DNA from: Rhodococcus phenolicus
Lineage (GTDB): Bacteria; Actinomycetota; Actinomycetes; Mycobacteriales; Mycobacteriaceae
Assembly (NCBI RefSeq): GCF_001646785.1
Contig: NZ_LRRH01000147.1
Coordinates: 1 to 35,880 of the forward strand
Reading direction: 5' to 3'
DNA length: 35,880 bases
In this document: piece after piece, positions 16,576 to 24,538 of the stretch
How the letters are laid out: every line of letters starts with the position of its first letter
Numbering within the stretch: the first letter of the stretch is position 1
Notes under the pieces: model-generated
Told to the model about the DNA's origin: nothing
Databases searched by the model: none
The model's input: only the letters and a program-made list of their open reading frames with translations
Made by a program: the position numbers and the translations under genes

Positions 16576-17331
16576 ATGGGTAATCGTATGCAGGACAAGA
16601 TCGTCATCGTCACCGGCGCAGCATCGGGGCTGGGTAAGGCCACCGTCGAGCTGATGGTCGCGGAAGGCGCCACCGTCATCGCCGCCGACGTCAACGCCGA
16701 GGCCGGAGCCGCAGCGGCCGCTGCGGTGGGTGCGGAGTTCGTGCAGACCGACGTCGCGGACTCGGCTGCGGTGGACAGCCTGGTCGGCGGCGTTGTCGAG
16801 CGCTACGGTCGGCTCGACGTGATGGTCAACAACGCGGGGGTGTTCGGTGGCAGCCCGCTGATCGACGCTCCCAACGAGGAAGTCGACCGCATGGTGGGTG
16901 TGAACATTCTCGGAGCCTTCTACGGCACCCGGGCAGCCGGTCGAGTGATGGCGGCGCAGGGTTCGGGCGCCATCGTGAATACCGCCTCGAACGGCGGCTC
17001 GCTGCCGACCGAGGGTATGGCGTTCTACAGCGGCTCCAAGGCCGCCGTGATCGGGATGTCGAAGGCGTGCGCGATCGAGCTGGCGCCCAAAGGCGTTCGC
17101 GTCAACACGCTCTCGCCGGGCACCATGCTGTCCGGGATGGTTCCGCCGGATCCCGAGTTCATCGAGACGCTTCACGGGATCCAGCCGATCGGCTATGCCG
17201 CAGACCCGGCGCAGATGGCGACCGGCATCCTGTACCTCGCGTCCGACGAGGCCAACTACGTGACCGGTCACGACCTGATCGTGGACGGCGGCGCCACGGC
17301 CGGCCGGCCCGCGATCAAGGGCGCGAAGTAG
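16576..17331 (+). CDS. Short-chain dehydrogenase/reductase (classical SDR)
   Basis: A 251-residue classical SDR. ATG 16576 lies ten bases after GGAGG (16561-16565); a TTG at 16567 is in frame but too close to the ribosome binding site. Motifs: TGAASGLG (13-20), acidic 'AADVN' suggesting NAD, NNAG (85-88), Ser138, Tyr151 and Lys155 (YSGSK), and the C-terminal 'DLIVDGGAT'. It fits oxidation of a secondary alcohol to a ketone, which would feed one of the BVMOs, or oxidation of a beta-hydroxyacyl-CoA. It stands between the reductase and the LLM flavoprotein in the ten-gene operon. Confidence 0.93.
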   Translation: MGNRMQDKIVIVTGAASGLGKATVELMVAEGATVIAADVNAEAGAAAAAAVGAEFVQTDVADSAAVDSLVGGVVERYGRLDVMVNNAGVFGGSPLIDAPNEEVDRMVGVNILGAFYGTRAAGRVMAAQGSGAIVNTASNGGSLPTEGMAFYSGSKAAVIGMSKACAIELAPKGVRVNTLSPGTMLSGMVPPDPEFIETLHGIQPIGYAADPAQMATGILYLASDEANYVTGHDLIVDGGATAGRPAIKGAK

Positions 17332-17372
17332 ACACAATCCGCCGACACGAAGAGAGGGACCGGCACCACGGC

Positions 17373-18290
17373 ATGAAGTTCACCCTGGAATATCCGAGTG
17401 ACGTCCCCGACGCACATCCGAGCTTGGCCACGGGAGCGGCGCTCGCGCAGATCAGCCGTCGCGCGGAGACGAGCGGGTTCGAGGCAGTATGCCTCGCAGA
17501 CCATCCCGCACCGTCAGCGAAGTGGTACCGCAACGGTGGTCACGACACTTTCGAACCTGTCGTGGCGCTCGCGTTCGCCGCTGCCGCGACGACGTCCTTG
17601 AAGCTCATGACGAACCTGCTCGTCCTTCCCTTCCGGAACCCGTACCTGGCGGCGAAGGAACTCACCACTCTCGACGCACTTTCGGGTGGCCGGCTCATCG
17701 CGGGAGTCGGCGCGGGCTATCTACGGTCGGAATTCGCGGCCTTGGGTGTCGACTTCGATCGCCGCGCCGAGCTGTTCGACGAGTCCATCGACGCACTGTG
17801 CCGAATCTGGACTGATCCGTCGGACCCGGTCGTAGGCGTCGACTTCGGCGGCACGAGTGAGATGCGGTTGCGCGAACCGGTTCAGCGCCCTCATCCGCCG
17901 GTATGGATCGGCGGGAACAGTGCGGCGGCGCGGCGGCGGGTCGCGCGGTTCGGTAGCGGATGGTGTCCGGTCATCGCCGACCCTGGTGTGTCCGACGCGA
18001 TCCGGACTCCGGCGATCGACGGCGTCGACGCGTTCCGAGCCGCGGTCGACGATCTCGGCGACCAGCTCGAGCGACTGGGCAGAAGCTTGTCGGAGATCGA
18101 GATTCAGGTCGAGGCACCCTCCGTCGACCTCGACGACGCCGCATCGGTGGCGCGGTGGCATCACGACGTCGACCGGCTCCGAGAGGCCGGCGCCACGTCA
18201 CTGTGCGTGCACGCGGACGCCGGATCGTCGGCGGCCGCCGAGGATTTCGTCGACGGATACCGTCAACTCATAGCCCGGACGCGCGACTGA
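17373..18290 (+). CDS. LLM class flavin-dependent oxidoreductase (F420 or FMN type)
   Basis: A 305-residue luciferase-like TIM barrel. The start ATG 17373 follows GAGAGGGAC. Signature parts are 'AETSGFEAVCLADHPAP' (about 33-49), 'LLVLPFRNPYLAAKELTTLDALSGGRLIAGVGAGYLRSEFAALG' and 'RPHPPVWIGGNSAAARRRVARFGSGWCPV'. The 'LDALSGGRLIAGVGAGY' stretch is common to many actinobacterial F420-dependent members. The family includes F420-dependent dehydrogenases/reductases and FMN-dependent monooxygenases; I cannot decide between these. It lies 41 bp after the SDR and 85 bp before the zinc dehydrogenase and could act on a ketone, enone or enoyl-CoA of the pathway. Confidence 0.9.
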   Translation: MKFTLEYPSDVPDAHPSLATGAALAQISRRAETSGFEAVCLADHPAPSAKWYRNGGHDTFEPVVALAFAAAATTSLKLMTNLLVLPFRNPYLAAKELTTLDALSGGRLIAGVGAGYLRSEFAALGVDFDRRAELFDESIDALCRIWTDPSDPVVGVDFGGTSEMRLREPVQRPHPPVWIGGNSAAARRRVARFGSGWCPVIADPGVSDAIRTPAIDGVDAFRAAVDDLGDQLERLGRSLSEIEIQVEAPSVDLDDAASVARWHHDVDRLREAGATSLCVHADAGSSAAAEDFVDGYRQLIARTRD

Positions 18291-18375
18291 TATTCCGAAG
18301 GGTCGGGCCTGACGAAGGATTCCACCCTCGACCTCGCCGCACCGGGATCACCGTCGAATGAAAGAGGAGTGAAGT

Positions 18376-19428
18376 ATGCGCGCCTTCCGGATAATGGCAC
18401 CGCTGACTGCACCGATATGGGACGAGGTTCCCGAGCCGACACCGGGGCCGGGGGAGGTGGTGCTTCGGGTGTCCGCCGTCGGACTGTGCCGTTCCGATCT
18501 CGACATGCAGGAGATGGCTGCGGCCACAGTCGAACCGGCAGGGTGGAAGTTCCCGTTCACCCTCGGCCACGAGATCGCCGGAGAGGTCGCCGTACTGGGT
18601 GAGGGTGTTGATCATCTGAGCGTGGGCGAGCCCGTCGTGGTCTTGCCGGCGAGCAGTTGCGGACAGTGCTGGTACTGCCTGCGCGGCGCCCCCAACAACT
18701 GCAGCAATGCCGGCTCCGGCCGCGGGTTCGGCGAAGACGGCGGACTGGCCGACTTCGTGCTGGTGAAGAATGCGCGCGACATCGTCCCGCTCGGCGGGCT
18801 CGACCCGATCCACGCCGCTCCGCTCGGCGATGCGGGCTCCACCGCCTACCACGGAGTCGACCGCATCCGGGGATCGCTGACGCCGGAGTCGACCGTCGTG
18901 GTGTTCGGTGCGGGTGGATTGGGATCCTTCGCCATCCAGTTTCTGCGCGCGGTGAGTCCCGCCTTCGTGGTCTCGGTGGACATGTCGACGGAGAAGCTGG
19001 CCTTGGCACGAGAACTCGGCGCACACGAGACATTCGTGGGCGTGAACGACTCGACTCTCGATCGGATCCTCGGCCTGACCGACGGCCGAGGAGCCGACGC
19101 GCTCCTGGACTTCGTCGGGATCGACCAGACGATCGCCGCCGGCATCGCCGCCGTGCGGCCGGGCGGCAAGTACGGCTTGGTCGGTGCCGGCGGTGGGCGT
19201 CTCGCGACGCCGGGTGAGTGGTTCCACCTATTGCCCCGTGACGGCGAGGTTTTCACCTATCAGGGATCGACAGTGAGCAATCTCGAATCGGTGATGGCGC
19301 TGGCTCGGCGTGGAATGATCCAGAGCCCGGTCGAGGTATTCTCGCCCGACGAGATCGAGACGGCCTACGGCAAGCTTCGTGACGGCTCACTGCGCGGCCG
19401 TGCCGTGATCGATTTCGTTCGTTCCTGA
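18376..19428 (+). CDS. Zinc-dependent alcohol dehydrogenase (MDR family), second copy
   Basis: A 350-residue MDR dehydrogenase with catalytic zinc ligands Cys38 (GLCRSD) and His65/Glu66 (GHEIAGE), structural zinc cysteines 95, 98, 101 and 109, and the nucleotide motif GAGGLG. ATG 18376 is preceded by AGAGGAG. It differs clearly from the dehydrogenase at 6228-7298, so it is not a recent duplicate. Similar enzymes oxidise secondary or omega-hydroxy compounds, such as 6-hydroxyhexanoate in cyclohexanone breakdown. As the last gene of the ten-gene operon it could oxidise the alcohol freed by ester hydrolysis. No clear terminator follows. Confidence 0.92.
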   Translation: MRAFRIMAPLTAPIWDEVPEPTPGPGEVVLRVSAVGLCRSDLDMQEMAAATVEPAGWKFPFTLGHEIAGEVAVLGEGVDHLSVGEPVVVLPASSCGQCWYCLRGAPNNCSNAGSGRGFGEDGGLADFVLVKNARDIVPLGGLDPIHAAPLGDAGSTAYHGVDRIRGSLTPESTVVVFGAGGLGSFAIQFLRAVSPAFVVSVDMSTEKLALARELGAHETFVGVNDSTLDRILGLTDGRGADALLDFVGIDQTIAAGIAAVRPGGKYGLVGAGGGRLATPGEWFHLLPRDGEVFTYQGSTVSNLESVMALARRGMIQSPVEVFSPDEIETAYGKLRDGSLRGRAVIDFVRS

Positions 19429-20093
19429 ACCGGCGGCCGAGCGTATCTGTCCAGCAGACCGATGGCGACCACCAGGTAGCACACGGAGCGCGCAACGATG
19501 AAGACGCGCTCGAGCCCGGGGACACGCCGCCGAACGCGCACCCCGACCACGGTGATTCTCGCCAGGTGCCGCCGTTGAAATCCATTGCCCACAACATATC
19601 TGGATTCTGGTTGGAGTGGTGTTACACCGACTCGTCAGCACGAACAGCCTGCGGGTGCGCGAGGGCGGTCCGCTCCGTGCCTGCGCGATCTCCAGCGTCG
19701 ATTCCTCGTCCCGTGCGTTTCGGCGGCAGTCGGTTTCGGCCGTTGTAGTAGGTGCGCAGTGAGACCTTGCAACCCTCGGTGTGGGCCTTGCAGATCGAGT
19801 CGACTCCACATGATGATCGATGCGCACTTTACAATCCCGTTGGCCCACTCGAGTTCCCGGTCAACCGGCTCTGCCTTGTGTAAACCGACCGAAGCAACGA
19901 ATTCGATTGTGTGATCGCCGGCGGGATGAACTCGTCACCCCACAACTCTCGGGAGGCGGGAGCGATCGCTCCAGGCGACCTGTCCGATGCGATCAGGCCG
20001 TCGACCGACGGCGACCCACAGCCGGGTGGGGGCGTGTTCGGCATGCTGAAAATCAGCGCCGAACTGCGCGATCCGGGGATTCCATACAGCATG
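19429..20093. other. Intergenic region with insertion-sequence debris
   Basis: No intact gene is visible between the second zinc dehydrogenase and promoter site C. The centre holds decayed IS3-type transposase sequence on the minus strand (separate entry). The remaining parts, about 19429-19680 and 19906-20093, show no recognisable coding sequence, RNA or repeat. Confidence 0.5.
19680..19905 (-). pseudogene. Decayed IS3-family transposase remnant (OrfA end and OrfB start)
   Basis: On the minus strand three frames must be joined. First comes a segment reading RELEWANGIVKCASI (around 19818-19861), like the OrfA C-terminus 'RELRRANEILKAAS'. Then VDSICKAHTEGCKVSLRTYY plus NGRNRLPPKR, like the OrfB N-terminus 'VESICRVL...GC...RTYY...RPPS'. 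Then RDEESTLEIAQ (19713-19681), like the following 'RDAELLEEI'. Frameshifts separate the pieces and the catalytic DDE part is missing. I recognise the family by eye only; a homology search would settle it. Confidence 0.5.
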
Positions 20094-20134
20094 TTGACGA
20101 AGTGGTAGCCACTGGCTACAGTGACTCCTGTCAC
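20094..20134 (+). promoter_or_regulatory. Promoter with composite operator, site C (cyclase/BVMO2 operon)
   Basis: TTGACG (20094-20099), 17 bp, TACAGT (20117-20122). Palindrome TAGCCACTGGCTA at 20106-20118 and second inverted repeat GTGAC-TCCT-GTCAC at 20121-20134. It lies about 130 bp upstream of the GTG start of the cyclase gene. It matches sites A and B in every element and spacing. Confidence 0.87.
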
Positions 20135-20261
20135 GGTGTCCCCACTCGGGTGGCCCCGCTCATACCAACGTCCCGCTGTGCGAGAAGCGCGTTAGCTCGC
20201 CCCCGCCGCCGGGAAACAATCGTCGGGGAATATCGACATGATCGACGGACAAGGAGCCGAT

Positions 20262-21152
20262 GTGAGTGCACGCAAGTCGAACTGGGGACGATGGGGCGAA
20301 TCGGACGAGAAGGGTGCGCTCAATCTGCTGACGCAGGAGACCGTGCTGGCCGCTCTGCGAATCCCCCGAACCGGCAAGCGGTACAGCCTCGGCATCCCGA
20401 TCCAGCGGTCCGGCGTTCCGAACATGGAGTACCGCGGCACCCCGCAGCGGCTGACGATGACCAATCACAGCGACGAGGCGATGGCGCGGGCGAACGGCGG
20501 CGTTCCCGGTGTCGGCGCCCACGAGGATCAGCTGATCATGCCGTCGCACACCTCGACTCACATGGACGCGCTGTGTCATGTGTACTCGGAGAACAAGATC
20601 TACAACGGCCATCCCCATGACGGCGTCAGCCCCTACTCCGGCGCCGACAAGTGCGGAATCGAGAATGTCGATCCGATCGTCGGTCGCGGTGTCCTCATCG
20701 ACGTCGCGGCGTCCAAGGGGGTCGACGTCCTCCCCGCCGGGCACGTGATCACCCGCGAGGAGTTGACGCAGGCTCTCGACGAGCAGGGTGTTGCTTTGGC
20801 CTCGGGCGACCTCGTGCTGATCCGCACCGGATGGCTCGGGGACTTCATGAAGTCGCAGGGAGAGATGCTTCCCCAGCCGGGTATCGGCATCGATGCGGCC
20901 ACATACCTCGCCGAGTGCGACGTCGCACTCGTGGGGGCGGACAACTCGGCGGTCGAAGCGATCCCGTTCGATCAGGGCGTGTACCTCGGAGGGCACATCG
21001 TGCTGCTCGTCGACAACGGAATCCACCTCGTCGAGAACCTGAACCTCGAGGAACTGGCGGCCGACAAGTGCCACGAGTTCCTGCTCACCATCGGTGCGCT
21101 CACCATCACCGGCGGCACCGCAAGCCCCGTCACTCCGGTCGCTGTCGGCTGA
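20262..21152 (+). CDS. Cyclase-family metal-dependent hydrolase (kynurenine formamidase-like)
   Basis: From GTG 20262 (AAGGAG five bases before) the protein is 296 residues; an in-frame ATG at 20238 is possible but less well placed. The family motif HxGTHxDxxxH appears as HTSTHMDALCH (96-106), with Ser in the usual Gly position; these residues bind the metal in PF04199 cyclases. The downstream part 'ALASGDLVLIRTGWLGDFM' and 'VALVGADNSAVEAIPFD' are typical of the larger, roughly 300-residue branch. Family members hydrolyse amides, lactones or cyclic C-C bonds. As the first gene after promoter site C and just before a VOC protein and a BVMO, it may open a ring or hydrolyse a lactone, but the reaction is unproven. 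Confidence 0.88.
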   Translation: MSARKSNWGRWGESDEKGALNLLTQETVLAALRIPRTGKRYSLGIPIQRSGVPNMEYRGTPQRLTMTNHSDEAMARANGGVPGVGAHEDQLIMPSHTSTHMDALCHVYSENKIYNGHPHDGVSPYSGADKCGIENVDPIVGRGVLIDVAASKGVDVLPAGHVITREELTQALDEQGVALASGDLVLIRTGWLGDFMKSQGEMLPQPGIGIDAATYLAECDVALVGADNSAVEAIPFDQGVYLGGHIVLLVDNGIHLVENLNLEELAADKCHEFLLTIGALTITGGTASPVTPVAVG

Positions 21153-21196
21153 TCGCGACCGCCCACTCGTTCACTCGGATTGAGGGAATCACCGCA

Positions 21197-21658
21197 ATGA
21201 CTCAGAATGCAGCTGCCAGCTCCTACCGTTCCTCCCACGTCGGCCTCTGCGTCTCGGATCTGGCGCGAGCTCTCCGCTTCTACCGGGACGGTCTCGGCTT
21301 CGTCGAACTCGCTCACTACGAGCTCGACGAACAGATCCCCGAGGTGGACGCACCGTGCAGCCTCACCGCGACGATGATCGAGAAGGACGGTCTGCGGATC
21401 GAGCTGTTGGCGTACAGCAAGCCCGGTGTGATCGGCAAGCCCCACCACCGTCGCAACCATCTCGGACTCACCCATCTGTCGTTCTTCGCGGACGACATCG
21501 ATGCCGCCGCCGAGGCGATGGTGGAGTTCGGTGGCACCCTCGTGCCCGACACCCGCGTCGGGCTGGACGATCCGCAGGCCGCGCAGTACACCTTCGTCGC
21601 CGATCCCGATGGCAACCGGGTCGAGTTCATGTACATCCCCGCAGGCACCGCTTGGTGA
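21197..21658 (+). CDS. VOC-superfamily (glyoxalase/epimerase-like) metalloprotein
   Basis: A 153-residue single-domain VOC protein from ATG 21197 (GAGGGAA upstream). Two beta-alpha-beta-beta-beta modules are visible: 'SHVGLCVSDLARALRFYRDGLGF' and 'HLGLTHLSFFADDIDAAAEAMVEFGG'. Likely metal ligands follow the glyoxalase I/methylmalonyl-CoA epimerase pattern: His14, Glu70, His93 and Glu143 ('RVEFMYIP'). Such proteins catalyse isomerisation, epimerisation, lyase or dioxygenase reactions; extradiol dioxygenases are usually two-domain and longer. It lies 44 bp after the cyclase and 69 bp before BVMO2. Isomerisation of an intermediate is the most conservative guess. Confidence 0.88.
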   Translation: MTQNAAASSYRSSHVGLCVSDLARALRFYRDGLGFVELAHYELDEQIPEVDAPCSLTATMIEKDGLRIELLAYSKPGVIGKPHHRRNHLGLTHLSFFADDIDAAAEAMVEFGGTLVPDTRVGLDDPQAAQYTFVADPDGNRVEFMYIPAGTAW

Positions 21659-21727
21659 GCTCGGTCCACACCGAACGAGACCTCGGCTCCGCCACCCCGC
21701 ACTAAGACCCCCTTTAGGACTCACCCC

Positions 21728-23569
21728 ATGAATGACCGAAACGTCGGTATCACCGATCCCCACTCCTTTGTCCCCTCCCGCAAAGTCGATCGGCTGGACG
21801 TGTTCCGCGAGAAGTATGCAGCCGAGCGCGACAAGCGGCTGACGAAGGAAGGCGCCGACCAGTTCCAGGCGATCGACTTCACCGGAAAGTTCTCGGAGTT
21901 CGACGCCGATCCGCACGTCGACGGTCCGCGTGAAGCGGGTCCGATGTCCCTCGATCTGGACGTGCTCGTGGTCGGTGCCGGGTTCATGGGGATGACCGCA
22001 GGCATCGAGCTCGAGAAGATCGGGATCTCGAACTACAAGATCCTCGACGTCGCCGGTGACTTCGGCGGAACCTGGTACTGGAACCGGTATCCCGGCGTCC
22101 GATGTGACGTCGAGTCGTACATCTACCTGCCGTACCTGGAGGAAACCGGCTACGTTCCCACCGAGCGATACGTCCGCGGCAGCGAGATCTTCGCGTACTG
22201 CCGGTCGTTGGCTCAGAAGCACGGTCTGTACGACCGCGCCCTGTTCCAGACGCGGGTCACCGGCATGGAGTGGGACGAGGACACTGCTCGCTGGGTCGTT
22301 CGGACCGACAACGGCGACGAGTTCCGGGCGCGCTTCGTCGCCACCCAGAGCGGTCTGTTCATGCGTCCGCATCTGCCCGGCATCCCCGGAATCGGCACCT
22401 TCGCAGGCCACAGCTTCCACACGAGCCGCTGGGACTACGAGTACACCGGTGGCGACGACAGCGGAAACCTCGACGGACTGCGGGGCAAGAAGGTCGCGAT
22501 CATCGGCACCGGCGCCACTGGCCTGCAGGTGATTCCGCAGATCGCCGAGTACGCCGACGAGCTCGTCGTGTACCAGCGCACGCCCACCCAGGTGATGCCG
22601 CGCCAGAACGCGCCGACGGACGTCGACTGGTTCAAGTCGCTGCAGCCCGGATGGCATCGGGAGCGCCGCGCGGCGTTCGACAAGTGTGTACAGGATCGCG
22701 CCGCGATCAGCGATGTCGACGACGGCTGGGTCAAGTTCGCCAAGTACCAGATGGACGCCGTCTTCGAGGCCGGCGGCGAGAACCCCAGCCTCGAGGTGCT
22801 CATCGACGCGATGGAGCGTTCGGACTACGAGTGGAACGAGATGCTCCGCGACCGGGTCGACGCCGTCGTCGAGGACAAGTCGAAGGCCGACAAGCTCAAG
22901 ACCTACTACCGCACGATGTGCAAGCGTCCGGGCTTCAGCGACGAGTACCTGCCCGCGTTCAACAAGGACACGGTCGACATCGTCGACACGGCGAGTACCC
23001 CGATCGAGCGGATCACCGAGACCGGGATCGTGGCGGACGGTCAGGAACGCGAGTTCGACCTGATCGTCTACGCGACCGGCTTCCAGGGCGGACGCACGTG
23101 GACGGACAAGGCGGGCTACGACGTGCTCGGCCGCAACGGGAACCGGCTGTCGAAGAAATTCGCTGATGGCATCAGCACACTGCACGGATTCCTGTCGAAG
23201 GACTTCCCGAATCTGTTCCTGCTCGGCTTCACCCAGACCGCAACCATCACGAACATCGCCCACCTGATCGACGAGCAGGCGACCCACATGATCTACCTGA
23301 TCGACCGGTGCGTCTCGTCGGGCGCGCGGACGATCGAGCCGACGGCCGAAGCCGAGGAAGCCTGGGGCAAGGTCATGAGCGATCAGACCGCGACCCGCAC
23401 CGACTGGCTGCTCACCTGCACCCCCGGTCTCTACAACAACGAAGGAAAGATCGCCGACGCGCGGAACCCGCTGGTCTCCGGCGTGTACGTGCCGGGCTTC
23501 CAGTACTTCGAACTGCTCGGGAACTGGCGCAGGGACGGCAGGCTCGAAGGCCTCGTCACATCTCACTGA
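21728..23569 (+). CDS. Baeyer-Villiger monooxygenase 2 (cyclododecanone/cyclopentadecanone-type)
   Basis: A 613-residue flavoprotein starting at ATG 21728. Motifs: GAGFMG (83-88), 'DFGGTWYWNRYPGVRCD' (FAD/BVMO region), the complete fingerprint FxGxxxHxxxWD as FAGHSFHTSRWD (225-236), GTGATG (260-265) and 'YQRTPTQ'. About 75 residues precede the first Rossmann motif, shorter and unrelated to the extension of BVMO1. Length and motif context resemble the roughly 600-residue BVMOs acting on large cyclic ketones, such as cyclododecanone and cyclopentadecanone monooxygenases. It would convert a ketone to a lactone or ester with NADPH and O2. It is the third gene of the site C operon; a hydrolase encoded at 25504 could open the product. 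Confidence 0.94.
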   Translation: MNDRNVGITDPHSFVPSRKVDRLDVFREKYAAERDKRLTKEGADQFQAIDFTGKFSEFDADPHVDGPREAGPMSLDLDVLVVGAGFMGMTAGIELEKIGISNYKILDVAGDFGGTWYWNRYPGVRCDVESYIYLPYLEETGYVPTERYVRGSEIFAYCRSLAQKHGLYDRALFQTRVTGMEWDEDTARWVVRTDNGDEFRARFVATQSGLFMRPHLPGIPGIGTFAGHSFHTSRWDYEYTGGDDSGNLDGLRGKKVAIIGTGATGLQVIPQIAEYADELVVYQRTPTQVMPRQNAPTDVDWFKSLQPGWHRERRAAFDKCVQDRAAISDVDDGWVKFAKYQMDAVFEAGGENPSLEVLIDAMERSDYEWNEMLRDRVDAVVEDKSKADKLKTYYRTMCKRPGFSDEYLPAFNKDTVDIVDTASTPIERITETGIVADGQEREFDLIVYATGFQGGRTWTDKAGYDVLGRNGNRLSKKFADGISTLHGFLSKDFPNLFLLGFTQTATITNIAHLIDEQATHMIYLIDRCVSSGARTIEPTAEAEEAWGKVMSDQTATRTDWLLTCTPGLYNNEGKIADARNPLVSGVYVPGFQYFELLGNWRRDGRLEGLVTSH

Positions 23570-23611
23570 GGCCGTGCTGCCGGCAAGCATTCACTACTAC
23601 CAAGGAGACAG

Positions 23612-24409
23612 ATGATGACGGAGGCACCGGTCAAGATCGGCCAGATGCTCTTCACGATGGTCGACCCCACGCGCGGGCACGAAGTCGCCTACAACCGCTG
23701 GTACGAGCGGGATCACATCTACGCGGGCTGTATGATCGGCCCCGGCTGGTTCGCCGGGCGCCGTTGGGTCGCGCCGAAGCACCTCAAGGATCTGCGCTTC
23801 CCGGAGACGGGTCCGGTCGCGACCAAGATCGAGGACGGCTCATACCTCGCGACGTACTGGGTCCACGAGCCCGAGATGGAGGAGGCAGAGGCGTGGGCCC
23901 GCACCCAGGTCGGCGAGCTGTACGCCGCCGGCCGCGGTTTCGCTGAGCGTGAGCATGTGCACACCGGCCAGTATCTGCCGGACTCGACCGTCTCGGCGCA
24001 GGCAGACGGCGTGCCGCTCGAACTCGCGCTCGACCATAACTACCGCGGACTTGTCACGCTGATGATCGAGCCGGCCGAAGGCGTCGACCGCACTGCCGCT
24101 ATCGAGACCATCAATGACGTACCGGTCAAGGCGCTACTGGGCACCGGTGCTGTCGACCTGGTGAGCAGCTGGCGGATGAAGCCCTGGCCCGCCGATCACA
24201 ACGTTCCGATGAAGATGGGTAACGACGGGGGAACCACCGAGCGCATCATGCAGCTGTGCTTCCTCGAGGGCGACCCCGTCGATAGTTGGCAGTTCATAGT
24301 CGACTACGCCGCCGACATCGAGAAGTCCGGCGCCGGGCGAGTCACCTTCGCGTCGCCGTTCATTCCGACCGAGGTCGGAACAGACAAGTACACCGATCAA
24401 CTCTGGTGA
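23612..24409 (+). CDS. Uncharacterised protein, possibly dimeric alpha/beta-barrel (EthD-like) fold
   Basis: I do not recognise a specific family for this 265-residue protein. Two ATGs (23612 and 23615) follow AAGGAG. The N-terminal part 'GQMLFTMVDPTRGHEVAYNRWYERDHIYAGC' recalls the 'NRWY...H' pattern of EthD/stress-responsive ferredoxin-like barrels, and the second half ('YRGLVTLMIEPAEGVDR...' through 'QLCFLEGDPVD') may be a second such module. No transmembrane segment, signal peptide or known catalytic motif is seen. It is the last gene of the site C operon, 42 bp after BVMO2 and directly before a strong terminator, so it probably acts in the same pathway, perhaps as a small accessory enzyme like EthD in ether degradation. 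Confidence 0.85.
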   Translation: MMTEAPVKIGQMLFTMVDPTRGHEVAYNRWYERDHIYAGCMIGPGWFAGRRWVAPKHLKDLRFPETGPVATKIEDGSYLATYWVHEPEMEEAEAWARTQVGELYAAGRGFAEREHVHTGQYLPDSTVSAQADGVPLELALDHNYRGLVTLMIEPAEGVDRTAAIETINDVPVKALLGTGAVDLVSSWRMKPWPADHNVPMKMGNDGGTTERIMQLCFLEGDPVDSWQFIVDYAADIEKSGAGRVTFASPFIPTEVGTDKYTDQLW

Positions 24410-24416
24410 TCATCGC

Positions 24417-24448
24417 GGATGCGCGGGCGCAGTTGCGCCCGCGCATCC
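24417..24448 (+). terminator. Strong hairpin terminator after the site C operon
   Basis: A perfect inverted repeat: GGATGCGCGGGCGCA (24417-24431) and TGCGCCCGCGCATCC (24434-24448), separated by GT; in practice a 13-bp stem with a 6-nt loop. It starts eight bases after the stop of the uncharacterised gene and separates the site C operon from the epimerase-hydrolase-exporter group. Confidence 0.85.
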
Positions 24449-24538
24449 GTATCTGCACTCGCGCTCACCATCGGGCGCGACAAATCCGAGACACGACGAG
24501 CCTGTACTCGTCTCGTACATCTGTGAGGTCAGTGAAGA

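Noticed and set aside
20972-23590. An 872-residue open frame on the minus strand
   Set aside because: It mirrors the VOC and BVMO2 genes and has no recognisable fold or ribosome binding site.
24496-24516. ACGAG...CTCGT inverted repeat before the epimerase gene, considered as another operator
   Set aside because: It is short, bears no resemblance to the three shared sites and occurs only once, so chance is likely.
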